A stretch of 32,636 nucleotides of DNA from an uncultured Chloroflexota bacterium (GTDB lineage: Bacteria; Chloroflexota; UBA11872; UBA12225), in assembly GCA_903836285.1 (NCBI GenBank), contig CAILQO010000173.1, positions 1 through 32,636 of the forward strand, in the 5' to 3' direction. Under the pieces are notes generated by a model. That model worked only from the letters and a program-made list of their open reading frames with translations, was not told the origin of the DNA and searched no databases. Below are positions 24,157-32,113 of the stretch, piece after piece. The stretch's first letter is position 1, and every line of letters begins with the position of its first letter. Position numbers and translations under genes: made by a program.

Positions 24157-24663
24157 ATGGCATCGGCAGCAGTCGCGATGACTGGTCGGACGGCGGCGCA
24201 GGACGCGACCACGAGGGCGACCCGCCACCTGCAGGTTGTGCGTTTCGGGCAGACGGAAGCCCTGGACGTCGCCAGCACAGATGTGGTGACGTTCGACCAA
24301 GGGCTTGTCGGCATGGAACACCTCCGCCAGTTCGCGGTGGTGGCCGATACCCGTCTCGCCCCGTGTGCGTGGCTGCAGTCGATCGAAGATCCGGCGCTGG
24401 CCTTCGTCGTGATCGCGCCGACGCTGCTGCTTCCCGACTACGCGGCGGAGATCAGCGGCGACGATGCCTACCAGCTTGAGCTGGAGGACCCGGACGACGC
24501 CGATATTTGGTCGATCGTCACGATCGTCGGCGACCCACGGCACTCCACGGTCAACCTTTTGGCCCCGATCATTGTGAACCGCAAGCGGGGCTTGGGCAAG
24601 CAGGTTATCCTGAGTGATGCGCGATACTCCTTGCGCCATCCGCTGATCAGCAGCGGCGCGTAG
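24157..24663 (+). CDS. fliW: Flagellar assembly factor FliW
   Basis: A 168-residue FliW. Family motifs are visible: VVTFDQGLVGMEHLRQFAVV, LQSIEDPALAFVVIAP, and TVNLLAPIIVNRKRGLGKQV. FliW binds CsrA at an allosteric site and relieves CsrA repression of flagellin translation; it also binds flagellin. csrA follows 55 nt downstream, the classic arrangement. An N-terminal extension of about 24 residues precedes the core. The ATG at 24157 follows AAGGGG, but an in-frame ATG at 24178 is also possible. Confidence 0.93.
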   Translation: MASAAVAMTGRTAAQDATTRATRHLQVVRFGQTEALDVASTDVVTFDQGLVGMEHLRQFAVVADTRLAPCAWLQSIEDPALAFVVIAPTLLLPDYAAEISGDDAYQLELEDPDDADIWSIVTIVGDPRHSTVNLLAPIIVNRKRGLGKQVILSDARYSLRHPLISSGA

Positions 24664-24718
24664 GCGACCCGCTTCCGGGCGCGCGGCCGCGCCCCCATGA
24701 CGTACGCCAGGAGCCATC

Positions 24719-25213
24719 ATGCTCGTCCTGAGCCGGAAAACAGAGCAGCGTATCCGGATCGGCGACGAGATCGAGGTGATCGTGCTCGCGATCGAGGGCG
24801 ATCACGTCAAGATTGGCATCCAGGCGCCCCGGCACATCACGGTGCTGCGCTACGAGCTTGTGCAGGACGTGACCGACGAGAATCGTCGGGCTGCCGGAGC
24901 GGCGGCGGCCTCAACGCAGATACCCGCCGACGCGATGGCTGGCCTTGGGTCGCTCCTCGGTGGGTTGGGTCGTGGTGGCTCGCAGGTGCCCGGTGGTGCG
25001 ATTGGTGGGCCCGGGACCCCCTCGGCGCCAGCCTCACGCCCGGCGATCCGCGGGCAGATCCCACAGCGCCCGGGAGGCCCGCCCGGCCAACCGCCGAGGC
25101 CCCGCCCGAACCAGTCGTTCCGTGTCGGCGGTTCCATTCCACCGGGAGGGGAAGGCCGGCCCCAACGCCCGCCCTCACCGCCGCGCCCTGACCAGAGGCC
25201 CGACCGCACCTGA
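24719..25213 (+). CDS. csrA: CsrA with long Pro/Gly-rich C-terminal extension
   Basis: A translational regulator of 164 residues, more than twice the usual CsrA length of 60-75. The CsrA domain occupies residues 1-56 and is canonical: MLVLSRKTEQRIRIGDEIEV, then VKIGIQAPRHITVLRYEL. From about residue 60 to the end the chain is Pro/Gly/Arg/Gln-rich, with no recognisable domain and probably disordered. AGGAG lies 5 nt before the ATG. The frame is open throughout, with no sign of a frameshift at the boundary, and base composition matches the neighbours. FliW upstream is its expected antagonist. The extension may bind RNA or protein, or be dispensable. Confidence 0.9.
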   Translation: MLVLSRKTEQRIRIGDEIEVIVLAIEGDHVKIGIQAPRHITVLRYELVQDVTDENRRAAGAAAASTQIPADAMAGLGSLLGGLGRGGSQVPGGAIGGPGTPSAPASRPAIRGQIPQRPGGPPGQPPRPRPNQSFRVGGSIPPGGEGRPQRPPSPPRPDQRPDRT

Positions 25214-25238
25214 TCAAGGCGCAGCCACCCTGAACGGG

Positions 25239-26639
25239 TTACGCGACTGGTTGGCGGTCCAAGACCTCCTGGGCCTTCCGCTGGACCTCATCCGCCATCG
25301 CTGCTGGCGTCATCTCCCCGCGCTCGACGGCGCCCCAGTTGGTCGCGGTATCGAACTCTTCCCCGCGGAAGTTCGCCACGAGGTAGTCGGCTTCGATCCC
25401 CTCCATTAGCGTGCGCAGACGCTTGTAGATCGGCGCACGGTCGAGGATGCGTGGGTCCGACCACGCGTCTGGGCGGGCGTTCGGCCCCTTGAACCCCTGT
25501 GTGACGCCTTGCACGGCCATCTCCTTGCCGGCAAGCCACGTGAGTACCGCGAGTGCCTCATCCGGGTTCTTTGTCGCTTTGGTGATGCCGAAGACATGCT
25601 CGTTCAGGAGCGACCGGCGCTTGTCACCTTTGCGGACGGTTGGCGTGAGCAGGAACTCGACGTCGAGGCTCTTGAACTGCTTGGGAAGCCAGCCAATGCG
25701 GACCGGCCACCCGTCCATGGCGAGCAGCTTCTGCTCCTGACCAAACAGGTTGATGTAGTTGGGCGGAGGCGACGCTGGCGGCGAAACCTTCCAGTTGCCG
25801 ACGAGGTTCGCCCTGAAGGTCAGGGCCTGCACGAAGGCGTCGCGCGTATCGAGGAACGTTGCCTTGCGCCCGGTCGGGTCGACCGGTTCGACACCCCACT
25901 GGCGCAGGAATGGCGAACTGGTGAAGGCGTCGTTGCCGCTGTCGGCACGCGAGTAGCCGTAGAGGCCCCGGCCGGCGGCCTTCTGGCCCCACTCGGCGAG
26001 GTCGTCAAACGTCCAGTCGTCCGTCGGCATCGTCAGGCCGGCCGACTGCACCGCACCCTTGTTCACCGCCACGATCGGACAAACCGGTTCCGACACGTAC
26101 GGCAGGAAGAAGACCTTGCCGGCTTCGGAGTTCTGGTCGATGGACGCCTTGTAGAACTGGCCGAGGTCGAACTTCTGCCCGCGCAAGTCGCTCGTGAGGT
26201 CGCGAACAAGGTTGCGTCGGCTCCCCCAGATCAGATGGGAACGGTGGCGCGGTGGGTACCACACGAGGTCTCCGGGCGTGCCGGAAGCCCACACCTTCTC
26301 CATCTCGGGCAGGTACTTGTCGGTCCACGCACCGAAGGTCTCGACCTTGACGCTAACGTTCGGTTGCTTTGCCTTGCGGCCGTCGATGTCCTGCTTCAAC
26401 GCCTCCTCGATCCATCCCCCCATATCCGGCTGTGTGACCGTCTGGATGCGGATCTCGGTGCCGGACGTGCCAGCGGGCTTGGTGCCGGCTTGCCCGGACG
26501 CTGCCGGGGACGACGGCATCCCCGGCGCCTCACAAGCCGCGAGCACCACGGCGGCGCCGGCCACGGTGAGTGCGGAACGGCGCGAGGCTGGTGCGCGTCG
26601 CGCGGGAGGTGTGCGATCACGGCGCACGTGCGAGTCCAT
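25239..26639 (-). CDS. Extracellular solute-binding lipoprotein (ABC transporter, family 1 type)
   Basis: A 466-residue secreted binding protein on the minus strand, facing the flagellar genes tail to tail. The N-terminal signal has SRRSAL (a Tat-like twin-Arg, R20-R21), a hydrophobic core and the lipobox L-A-A-C at residues 33-36, so it is probably a membrane-anchored lipoprotein. The body has the pattern of sugar-type periplasmic binding proteins (IRIQTVTQ, LPEMEKVWASGTPGDLVWYP, and later FGITKATKNPDEALAVLTWLAG). No permease or ATPase gene adjoins it, so the ligand is unknown. The start at 26639 is chosen because GGAGG (26648-26652 on the complement) precedes it. It is divergent from the urate genes; a ureide ligand is possible but unsupported. 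Confidence 0.88.
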   Translation of the reverse strand: MDSHVRRDRTPPARRAPASRRSALTVAGAAVVLAACEAPGMPSSPAASGQAGTKPAGTSGTEIRIQTVTQPDMGGWIEEALKQDIDGRKAKQPNVSVKVETFGAWTDKYLPEMEKVWASGTPGDLVWYPPRHRSHLIWGSRRNLVRDLTSDLRGQKFDLGQFYKASIDQNSEAGKVFFLPYVSEPVCPIVAVNKGAVQSAGLTMPTDDWTFDDLAEWGQKAAGRGLYGYSRADSGNDAFTSSPFLRQWGVEPVDPTGRKATFLDTRDAFVQALTFRANLVGNWKVSPPASPPPNYINLFGQEQKLLAMDGWPVRIGWLPKQFKSLDVEFLLTPTVRKGDKRRSLLNEHVFGITKATKNPDEALAVLTWLAGKEMAVQGVTQGFKGPNARPDAWSDPRILDRAPIYKRLRTLMEGIEADYLVANFRGEEFDTATNWGAVERGEMTPAAMADEVQRKAQEVLDRQPVA

Positions 26640-26677
26640 CCGGCAGTCCTCCATGGCGAACAGGTGCCTCCCCGATT

Positions 26678-26706
26678 GTCCCACGGGCGCACACGTGGCG
26701 TGGGAC
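26678..26706. promoter_or_regulatory. Inverted repeat in the divergent intergenic region
   Basis: GTCCCAC (26678-26684) and GTGGGAC (26700-26706) are a perfect 7-bp inverted repeat with a 15-base spacer, in the 116-base region between the divergent binding-protein and uraD genes. A CACGTG palindrome lies inside the spacer at 26692-26697. The half-site spacing, about two helical turns centre to centre, suits a dimeric transcription factor controlling both directions. No regulator gene is visible nearby. Confidence 0.5.
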
Positions 26707-26755
26707 GGGTGGCGGCGATTGGCGCGCAGGGCGGCCGTAGGCGTACGGTCACGAC

Positions 26756-27250
26756 GTGGACCTGCGTGACCTGAATGCCATGCCCACCGACGACTTTGTC
26801 GAGGCACTCGGGGGCATCTTTGAACACTCGCCTTGGGTCGCGCGGGCCGTCGCGGGCAAGAGGCCTTTTGCAGACGTCGATGCGTTGCATGGCGCGATGG
26901 TCGAGGCCATGCAAGGTGCGGGTGAGGCGGGGCACCTTGCACTGATCCGCGCCCACCCCGATCTTGGCACCCGCCTGAAACTCAGCGACTCTTCCACGGC
27001 GGAACAGGCAAGCGCCGGGCTTGACCAGCTGTCGCCGGAGGAATTTGCGCGGTTCACTGAGCTGAACACCCGGTACCGAGATCGCTTTGGCTTCCCGTTC
27101 ATCATCGCAGTCCGGGACAACACACGCGCGCAGATCCTGCAGGCGTTCGAGCGCCGGATCGCAAACGACCGTGCATCGGAAGTGTCGACCGCCCTCGCCC
27201 AGATTGCGCGCATCGCCCGCATCCGCCTGGATCAGGCCATCGCGCAGTAG
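26756..27250 (+). CDS. uraD: 2-oxo-4-hydroxy-4-carboxy-5-ureidoimidazoline (OHCU) decarboxylase
   Basis: A 164-residue enzyme that decarboxylates OHCU to (S)-allantoin, the third step from urate. Family motifs: LNAMPTDDFVEALGGIFEHSP (E23, H24, SPW), LIRAHPDLG with the catalytic-type H67, and FGFPFIIAVR near the C-terminus. Length is normal. The GTG at 26756 gives the family-typical start; no strong Shine-Dalgarno is visible. Uricase follows 57 nt downstream and HIU hydrolase after that, so the three enzymes from urate to allantoin are adjacent. Confidence 0.93.
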   Translation: MDLRDLNAMPTDDFVEALGGIFEHSPWVARAVAGKRPFADVDALHGAMVEAMQGAGEAGHLALIRAHPDLGTRLKLSDSSTAEQASAGLDQLSPEEFARFTELNTRYRDRFGFPFIIAVRDNTRAQILQAFERRIANDRASEVSTALAQIARIARIRLDQAIAQ

Positions 27251-27307
27251 CCCACGACGAATGACACCGCGCCCGACCCTGGCGCGCCGTGCAGAAGGAG
27301 GTTCCCT

Positions 27308-28246
27308 ATGACCGCCGAGATTCGCTATGGCAAGGGCAACGTCTGCGTCTACCGCTTCTACGGTGCGCCCCTCGCGGGGGTGACGCCGATCCCAGAGTCG
27401 CCGTTTTCGGGTCGCACCAATACGCTATTTGCGTACGACATCGACGTCGAGGTGTACGGCGACGCCTTCCTGCCTGCGTACACCGAAGGCGACAACTCCC
27501 AGGTCGTCGCGACCGACTCGATGAAGAACTTCATCCATGGGCAGGCGATCGCGTACACCGGCGCCACGCTTGAGGGCTTCCTGGAGTTCCTGGGCACGCA
27601 GTTCCTGTTGACGTACGCCCAAATGGGGTGGGTGCGCGTGCGCGGACGTGAGATCCCGTTCCACGCGGCGCCGGTGCCAACCGAGGAGGGGCTTTTTGAG
27701 GCAAGCCCGGTGCTCTTCAGCCATGGCCGGGGCGAACATGCCACCGCCGAACTGGACGTCCACCGCGATGGTGACGGCACCAAGGTGACCGCACTCCAGG
27801 CCGGCATGGTAGACATCCACCTGATCAAGGTCACCGGTTCTGCATTCGCCCGGTTTGTGCGTGACGGGTTCACGACGCTGGAGGAGCGGGTCGACCGGCC
27901 GCTGTACATCTTCATGGACGTCGGCTGGAAGTACACCGACCCGCACGACGCGATCGACCCGACCCACGCCCGCTACGTGGCGGCAGAGCAGGTGCGTGAC
28001 CTGTGTGCAGTGACGTTTCACGACTTCGTCAGCATGTCGATCCAACACCTGATCTGGGAGATGGGCAAGCGGCTGCTTGCGCGCTTCCCGCAGCTCGCAT
28101 CCATCAGCTTTGAGGCGCAGAATCGCCTGTGGGACGTCGTCGTGCGCGCAACCGATGGGACGAAGGTTGCGTCGTACTGCGACCCGCGTCCGCCGTACGG
28201 CAGCCTGTCGCTGGTAATCCATCGCGATGACGTGGCGGGCCAGTAG
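27308..28246 (+). CDS. Urate oxidase (uricase, cofactor-independent)
   Basis: A 312-residue uricase that converts urate, O2 and water to 5-hydroxyisourate and H2O2. Visible features: YGKGNVCVYR with K9, the conserved VATDSMKNFIH with T69 and D70 of the active site, GSAFARFVRDGFTTL and FEAQNRLWDV followed by DPRPPYGS, resembling bacterial (Bacillus PucL-style) uricase C-termini. No signal peptide is seen, so it should be cytoplasmic. AGAAGGAGG lies 6 nt before the ATG, the strongest ribosome site in this cluster. The HIU hydrolase gene follows after 2 nt. Confidence 0.95.
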   Translation: MTAEIRYGKGNVCVYRFYGAPLAGVTPIPESPFSGRTNTLFAYDIDVEVYGDAFLPAYTEGDNSQVVATDSMKNFIHGQAIAYTGATLEGFLEFLGTQFLLTYAQMGWVRVRGREIPFHAAPVPTEEGLFEASPVLFSHGRGEHATAELDVHRDGDGTKVTALQAGMVDIHLIKVTGSAFARFVRDGFTTLEERVDRPLYIFMDVGWKYTDPHDAIDPTHARYVAAEQVRDLCAVTFHDFVSMSIQHLIWEMGKRLLARFPQLASISFEAQNRLWDVVVRATDGTKVASYCDPRPPYGSLSLVIHRDDVAGQ

Positions 28247-28248
28247 CG

Positions 28249-28611
28249 ATGGCGAGTGAAGGGCGCCTGACGACGCATGTCCTCGACACGATGCACGGGG
28301 GCCCGGCGGTCGGGGTGCGGGTCGAGTTGCGCCGCGTCGTCGGCGACGTGGTGACCGTGTTGCGGGACGCATGTACCAATGCCGACGGGCGCTTGGACGG
28401 CGGACTGCTGTCCGGTGACGACTTGCATGCGGGCCGCTACGAGATCAGCTTCCACGTGGGCGACTACTTCCGGGCACGTGGCGTCGTGCTGCCAGACCCG
28501 ACGTTCCTCGATGTAGTCCCGGTGCGCTTTGCGGTCGCCGACCCAGCCGGACACTACCACGTGCCGTTGCTGGTATCCCCGTGGGCGTACTCAACGTACC
28601 GGGGTAGCTGA
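28249..28611 (+). CDS. uraH: 5-Hydroxyisourate hydrolase (transthyretin-like)
   Basis: A 120-residue transthyretin-related enzyme that opens 5-hydroxyisourate to OHCU. Signature elements are LTTHVLDTMHG with the active-site-type H10, the NADGRLDGGLL turn, and the C-terminal tetrapeptide YRGS that distinguishes these hydrolases from transthyretin. The region HYHVPLLVSPWAYSTYRGS is complete. No signal peptide. It starts 2 nt after the uricase stop and ends just before the allC GTG, so it is co-translated with its pathway partners. Confidence 0.95.
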   Translation: MASEGRLTTHVLDTMHGGPAVGVRVELRRVVGDVVTVLRDACTNADGRLDGGLLSGDDLHAGRYEISFHVGDYFRARGVVLPDPTFLDVVPVRFAVADPAGHYHVPLLVSPWAYSTYRGS

Positions 28612-28613
28612 AG

Positions 28614-29906
28614 GTGGTCACGACGGCCGAGCTAGCGGCGACGGTCATGGCCCGCGCCGACCGGCTTGGGTCGATCTCCGAAGATGCCGGGCGACTGGTG
28701 CGTCGGCCGCTGACCGGGCCGGCCCGTGATGCTGAGGACCTCGTTGCATCGTGGCTGACGGAAGCTGGCGCCACGGTCACGCGCGACGCGGTCGGAAACG
28801 TGTTCGGCCGACTTGAGCACGCTGGCGACGGCGGACCGGCGCTGGTCATCGGGTCGCACGTGGACACGGTCCGCGACGCTGGAAAGTACGACGGGCCGCT
28901 TGGAGTCCTGCTGGGCATCGCCGCGATGGCGTACCTCGCGGCGCGCGAGGACGAAGGCGACCCGGGGCTGCCGTTCGCGTTGGAGGTCGTTGCGTTTGCC
29001 GGCGAGGAAGGCGTGCGCTTCGCGGCACCGTTTCTTGGGAGCCGATTCGCCACCGGCACGCTCCCTGACGAGTGGCTCGCGCGCGCGGATGACGAGGGCA
29101 TCACCTTGGCCGGTGCGATCTGCGACGCGGGGGGCAACTCGGATGCGCCGCCACGGGCGAGGTATCGGGGCGCCGACGTTCTTGCCTACATCGAACCACA
29201 CATCGAGCAGGGCCCGATCGTGGACCTCGCCGGGGCGGCGCTGGGGGTCGTCGAGGCGATCGTGGGGCCGGAGCGCCTCAGACTGGCCTTCACGGGGCAG
29301 GCGAACCATGCGGGCACCACGCCGATGCCTGCACGCCGCGACGCATTGGCAGGCGCGGCGGAGGCCATCCTCGTGGCCGAGCGGGTCGCCCGCGATGTGC
29401 CAGGCCTGGTCGCTACGGTGGGAGAAATCGCAGTCGCCCCGGGCGCGGCGAACGTCATCCCGGGGGCGGCGACGATCACCATGGACATCCGCCACGCCGA
29501 CGATTCGGTGCGCGTGTCAGCGGTCGGATCGATCCTCGAGGCGGCGCGCCAGGCCGCCGCGAGCCGCGACCTTGACCTCGTCGTCACCCCGGAGATGGAG
29601 GTCGCCGCGACGCCGTGTCACGGTGCCGTGACCGCGGCGATCCAGGCGGCTGCGCGGCGCACGGGCATGGGTCCGCTGCGCGTGATGACGAGCGGCGCCG
29701 GGCACGACGCGATGGTGATGTCATCGGTCGCGCCGATCGGCATGCTGTTCGTGCGATCCCCCGGTGGGATCAGCCACCACCCCTCCGAGTCGGCCTTGGG
29801 AGGCGATGTCCTCGCCGCACTGCGCGTATTGATCGCGACGGTTGACGAGGTGGCAACGAAAGTGCGCGCGGGATCGTTCCTGGCGCGATCGGAGGTCGTG
29901 GCATGA
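28614..29906 (+). CDS. allC: Allantoate amidohydrolase (M20 family)
   Basis: A 430-residue M20 metallo-amidohydrolase. It should convert allantoate to (S)-ureidoglycine, CO2 and NH3. Metal-ligand motifs are in order: GSHVDTV (H82), YDGPLGVL (D93), AGEEG (E131/E132), EPHIEQGP (H196) and the C-terminal GISHHPSES. The dimerisation domain contains GQANHAGTTPMPARRDAL. Start is a GTG 2 nt after the uraH stop. The stop overlaps the allantoinase ATG (ATGA). Assignment to allantoate, not another N-carbamoyl substrate, rests on the neighbours. Confidence 0.9.
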   Translation: MVTTAELAATVMARADRLGSISEDAGRLVRRPLTGPARDAEDLVASWLTEAGATVTRDAVGNVFGRLEHAGDGGPALVIGSHVDTVRDAGKYDGPLGVLLGIAAMAYLAAREDEGDPGLPFALEVVAFAGEEGVRFAAPFLGSRFATGTLPDEWLARADDEGITLAGAICDAGGNSDAPPRARYRGADVLAYIEPHIEQGPIVDLAGAALGVVEAIVGPERLRLAFTGQANHAGTTPMPARRDALAGAAEAILVAERVARDVPGLVATVGEIAVAPGAANVIPGAATITMDIRHADDSVRVSAVGSILEAARQAAASRDLDLVVTPEMEVAATPCHGAVTAAIQAAARRTGMGPLRVMTSGAGHDAMVMSSVAPIGMLFVRSPGGISHHPSESALGGDVLAALRVLIATVDEVATKVRAGSFLARSEVVA

Positions 29907-31266
29907 CGGACCGGCTGCTGGTGCGCGGGGCGACACTCGTCCGCCCAGACGGCGGTACGGATGCCGACATCCTTGTCGAGGACGGCGTGGTGGTGGCGAT
30001 AGGCCGAGACCTTGCCGCGCCGGCCGGTGCGGCCGAGTTTGATGCCGCGGGCCTGCACGCCTTTCCCGGCGCAGTGGACACTCATGTGCACTTCAACGAG
30101 CCGGGGCGCGCGGACTGGAGGGCTTGGCCACCGGAAGCCGTGCCCTTGTCGCTGGCGGAGGCACGACATTCGGCGACATGCCGCTCAACAACCTGCCACT
30201 GACGCTCGATGGGCCATCGTTCGACGAGAAGGTTGCGATCGCGTCACGGGTGTCGCACGCTGACTTTTCCCTTTGGGGAGGGCTGGTCCCCGGCAACGTC
30301 GCTGCCCTGCCGGAACTCCATGCCCGTGGAGCAATCGCCGTCAAAGCGTTCATGTCGGACAGTGGCCTGCCTGAGTTCCCCGCATCCGACGACTACACGC
30401 TGCTTCGCGGGATGGAGGTTGCGGCCTCGCTTGGGATGATCGTGGCGGTCCACGCCGAGAGTGATGCGATCACGCGGGGCTTGACGGCGGAGGCGCGCGG
30501 GGCGGGTCAGCGTGGCGCGATGGCGTGGGCCGCGTCGAGACCGGTCCTCGCCGAGACTGAGGCAATCTCCCGCGCGATCCACCTTGCCGAGGCAACCGGC
30601 GCGCGCCTGCATGTGGTGCACGTCAGCAGTGGGCGTGGTGCCGTCATGATCGCTGAGGCGCGCGCGCGAGGCGTCGACGTAACGAGCGAGACGTGCCCGC
30701 ACTACCTGACGTTCACCGACGAGGACGTGGCCCGTCTCGGTGCAATTGGCAAGTGCGCGCCGCCGGTACGTAACGCCGAGGAACGCGCCCGGCTCTGGGC
30801 CGCGGTCACCTCGGGTGCGGTGGACATGGTGGTGTCTGACCATTCGCCGTCGCCGCCATCCATGAAGGAGGGTGACGACTTCTTTGCGATGTGGGGTGGC
30901 ATTCCGGGCGTGCAGACGACTCTCGGGACACTGCTGGAAGAGGGGCCGGCTCACGGGCTTGACCTCGGTTCCATCGTGCGATTGGTCGCCGCCGGCCCGG
31001 CGGCCCGGTTCGGCCTAGCCCCAAGCAAGGGAACGATCTCAGTGGGGGCGGACGCCGATCTCGCCCTCGTGGATCTGCGCAACCGGCACGTGGTTTCGCA
31101 GGCGACCTTGCACTACCGGCACCCACAGTCGCCGTTCGTGGGGCGGACGGTGCGCGGCCTTGTGGTGCGCACCATTTTGCGCGGCGAGGTTGTCGCCGAG
31201 AAGGGGGCGCCCGTCGGCGAACCTCGTGGACGACTGGTGCGCCCAGTTGGTCGCGTGGCGGCGTAG
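29903..31266 (+). pseudogene. allB: Allantoinase interrupted by an apparent one-base deletion
   Basis: Allantoinase hydrolyses (S)-allantoin to allantoate. The first 72 residues, from the ATG at 29903, contain the zinc motif H61-x-H63 in DTHVHFNEPGRADW. That frame then stops at 30200-30202 after 99 codons. From about 30119 the protein continues in another frame as EGLATGSRAL, GGGTTFGDMPLNN, AVKAFMSDSG (the carboxylated-Lys site), VAVHAES, LHVVHVSS and VVSDHSPSP. One extra G after 30118 would restore a 454-residue enzyme of normal length with every zinc ligand. Purine enzymes on both sides look intact. It is either a recent mutation, a sequencing error or, less likely, programmed frameshifting. 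The ATG overlaps the allC stop. Confidence 0.85.
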
Positions 31267-31338
31267 CTCGCGCCCGGCGGATGCGCCTCCGGGTACGTTT
31301 CGGACGGGCGCGCGCGGTCGCGCCGGAGGAGGAACGGG

Positions 31339-32112
31339 ATGCCCTTGCCCCCGACGACGCGGACGCGACTTGGTGCGCGGCACGCGGTGATCACGGCCGA
31401 AAGCCATGTACGTACGACTCTGCCCGGGTGGACCAGTAGCCGCGTCATTGTGACGGTTAGCCCGCAGATGGGCGCCGGGTTCGTCCAATACGTCGCCGAA
31501 ATGGAGGCCGGTGCACGGGCCGGTGCACCGCCTCCCGGTGTCGAGCGGTTTGTGTTTGTCGTCGACGGCGGTGTTACCGCTGAGGCGCGCGGGATCGGGC
31601 GCGTTGACCTCGGGTACGAGGGCTACCTCTACGCGCCGCCGGGGGCACTGTTGGCACTCGTCGCCACCGAGGCGACGCAGTTGCTCATCGTTGATCGCCA
31701 CGCCATCTCGGTGCCGGTCGGTGCGAACCCGCCGGCGGCGATTGCCCGGTCGTTGGCCGACGTGCCGAAGCTGCCGTTTCTGGGCGACCCAGATGCACGC
31801 TTGCAGACACTGATCCCGGACGACCTTGGCTACGACTTCGGCATGAACGTGTTCACGTTTGAACCTGGCGCGTGCCTGCCGTTGGTCGAGTCGCACTACA
31901 TGGAACACGGCCTGCTGTTCTTGCAGGGCGGCGGGATTTACCGATTGGAGGACGACTGGTACCCGGTGCAGGAGGGCGACCAGTTGTGGATGGGGCCGTT
32001 CTGCCCGCAGTGGTTCGCGGCGGTCGGCAAGGAACCGGCGCGGTACCTGTACTACAAGAATGGGAACCGGCACCCGCTGCGTGACGTCACAACCGTTCCC
32101 GGGGCCGAGTAA
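31339..32112 (+). CDS. allE: (S)-Ureidoglycine aminohydrolase (bicupin)
   Basis: A 257-residue bicupin that removes ammonia from (S)-ureidoglycine to give (S)-ureidoglycolate. The C-terminal cupin carries E184, H186, H190 and Q224 (VESHYMEHGLL then GPFCPQWF), spaced as the manganese ligands of characterised plant and E. coli enzymes. The strongly conserved GIYRLEDDWYPVQEGD lies between them. The N-terminal cupin (residues 20-120) lacks these ligands, as is usual. GGAGGAGG lies 6 nt before the ATG. It acts directly on the product of the upstream allantoate amidohydrolase. Confidence 0.94.
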   Translation: MPLPPTTRTRLGARHAVITAESHVRTTLPGWTSSRVIVTVSPQMGAGFVQYVAEMEAGARAGAPPPGVERFVFVVDGGVTAEARGIGRVDLGYEGYLYAPPGALLALVATEATQLLIVDRHAISVPVGANPPAAIARSLADVPKLPFLGDPDARLQTLIPDDLGYDFGMNVFTFEPGACLPLVESHYMEHGLLFLQGGGIYRLEDDWYPVQEGDQLWMGPFCPQWFAAVGKEPARYLYYKNGNRHPLRDVTTVPGAE

Positions 32113-32113
32113 C

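Noticed and set aside
24346-24356. GCCGATAC inside fliW as a third sigma-28 promoter
   Set aside because: It encodes part of the conserved VADTR region and has no TCAA or TAAA at the proper distance upstream.
25509-26774. 421-codon open frame on the plus strand opposite the solute-binding protein
   Set aside because: The minus-strand protein has a clear lipobox, ribosome site and binding-protein pattern. The plus-strand frame has no recognisable motif and overlaps the uraD start.
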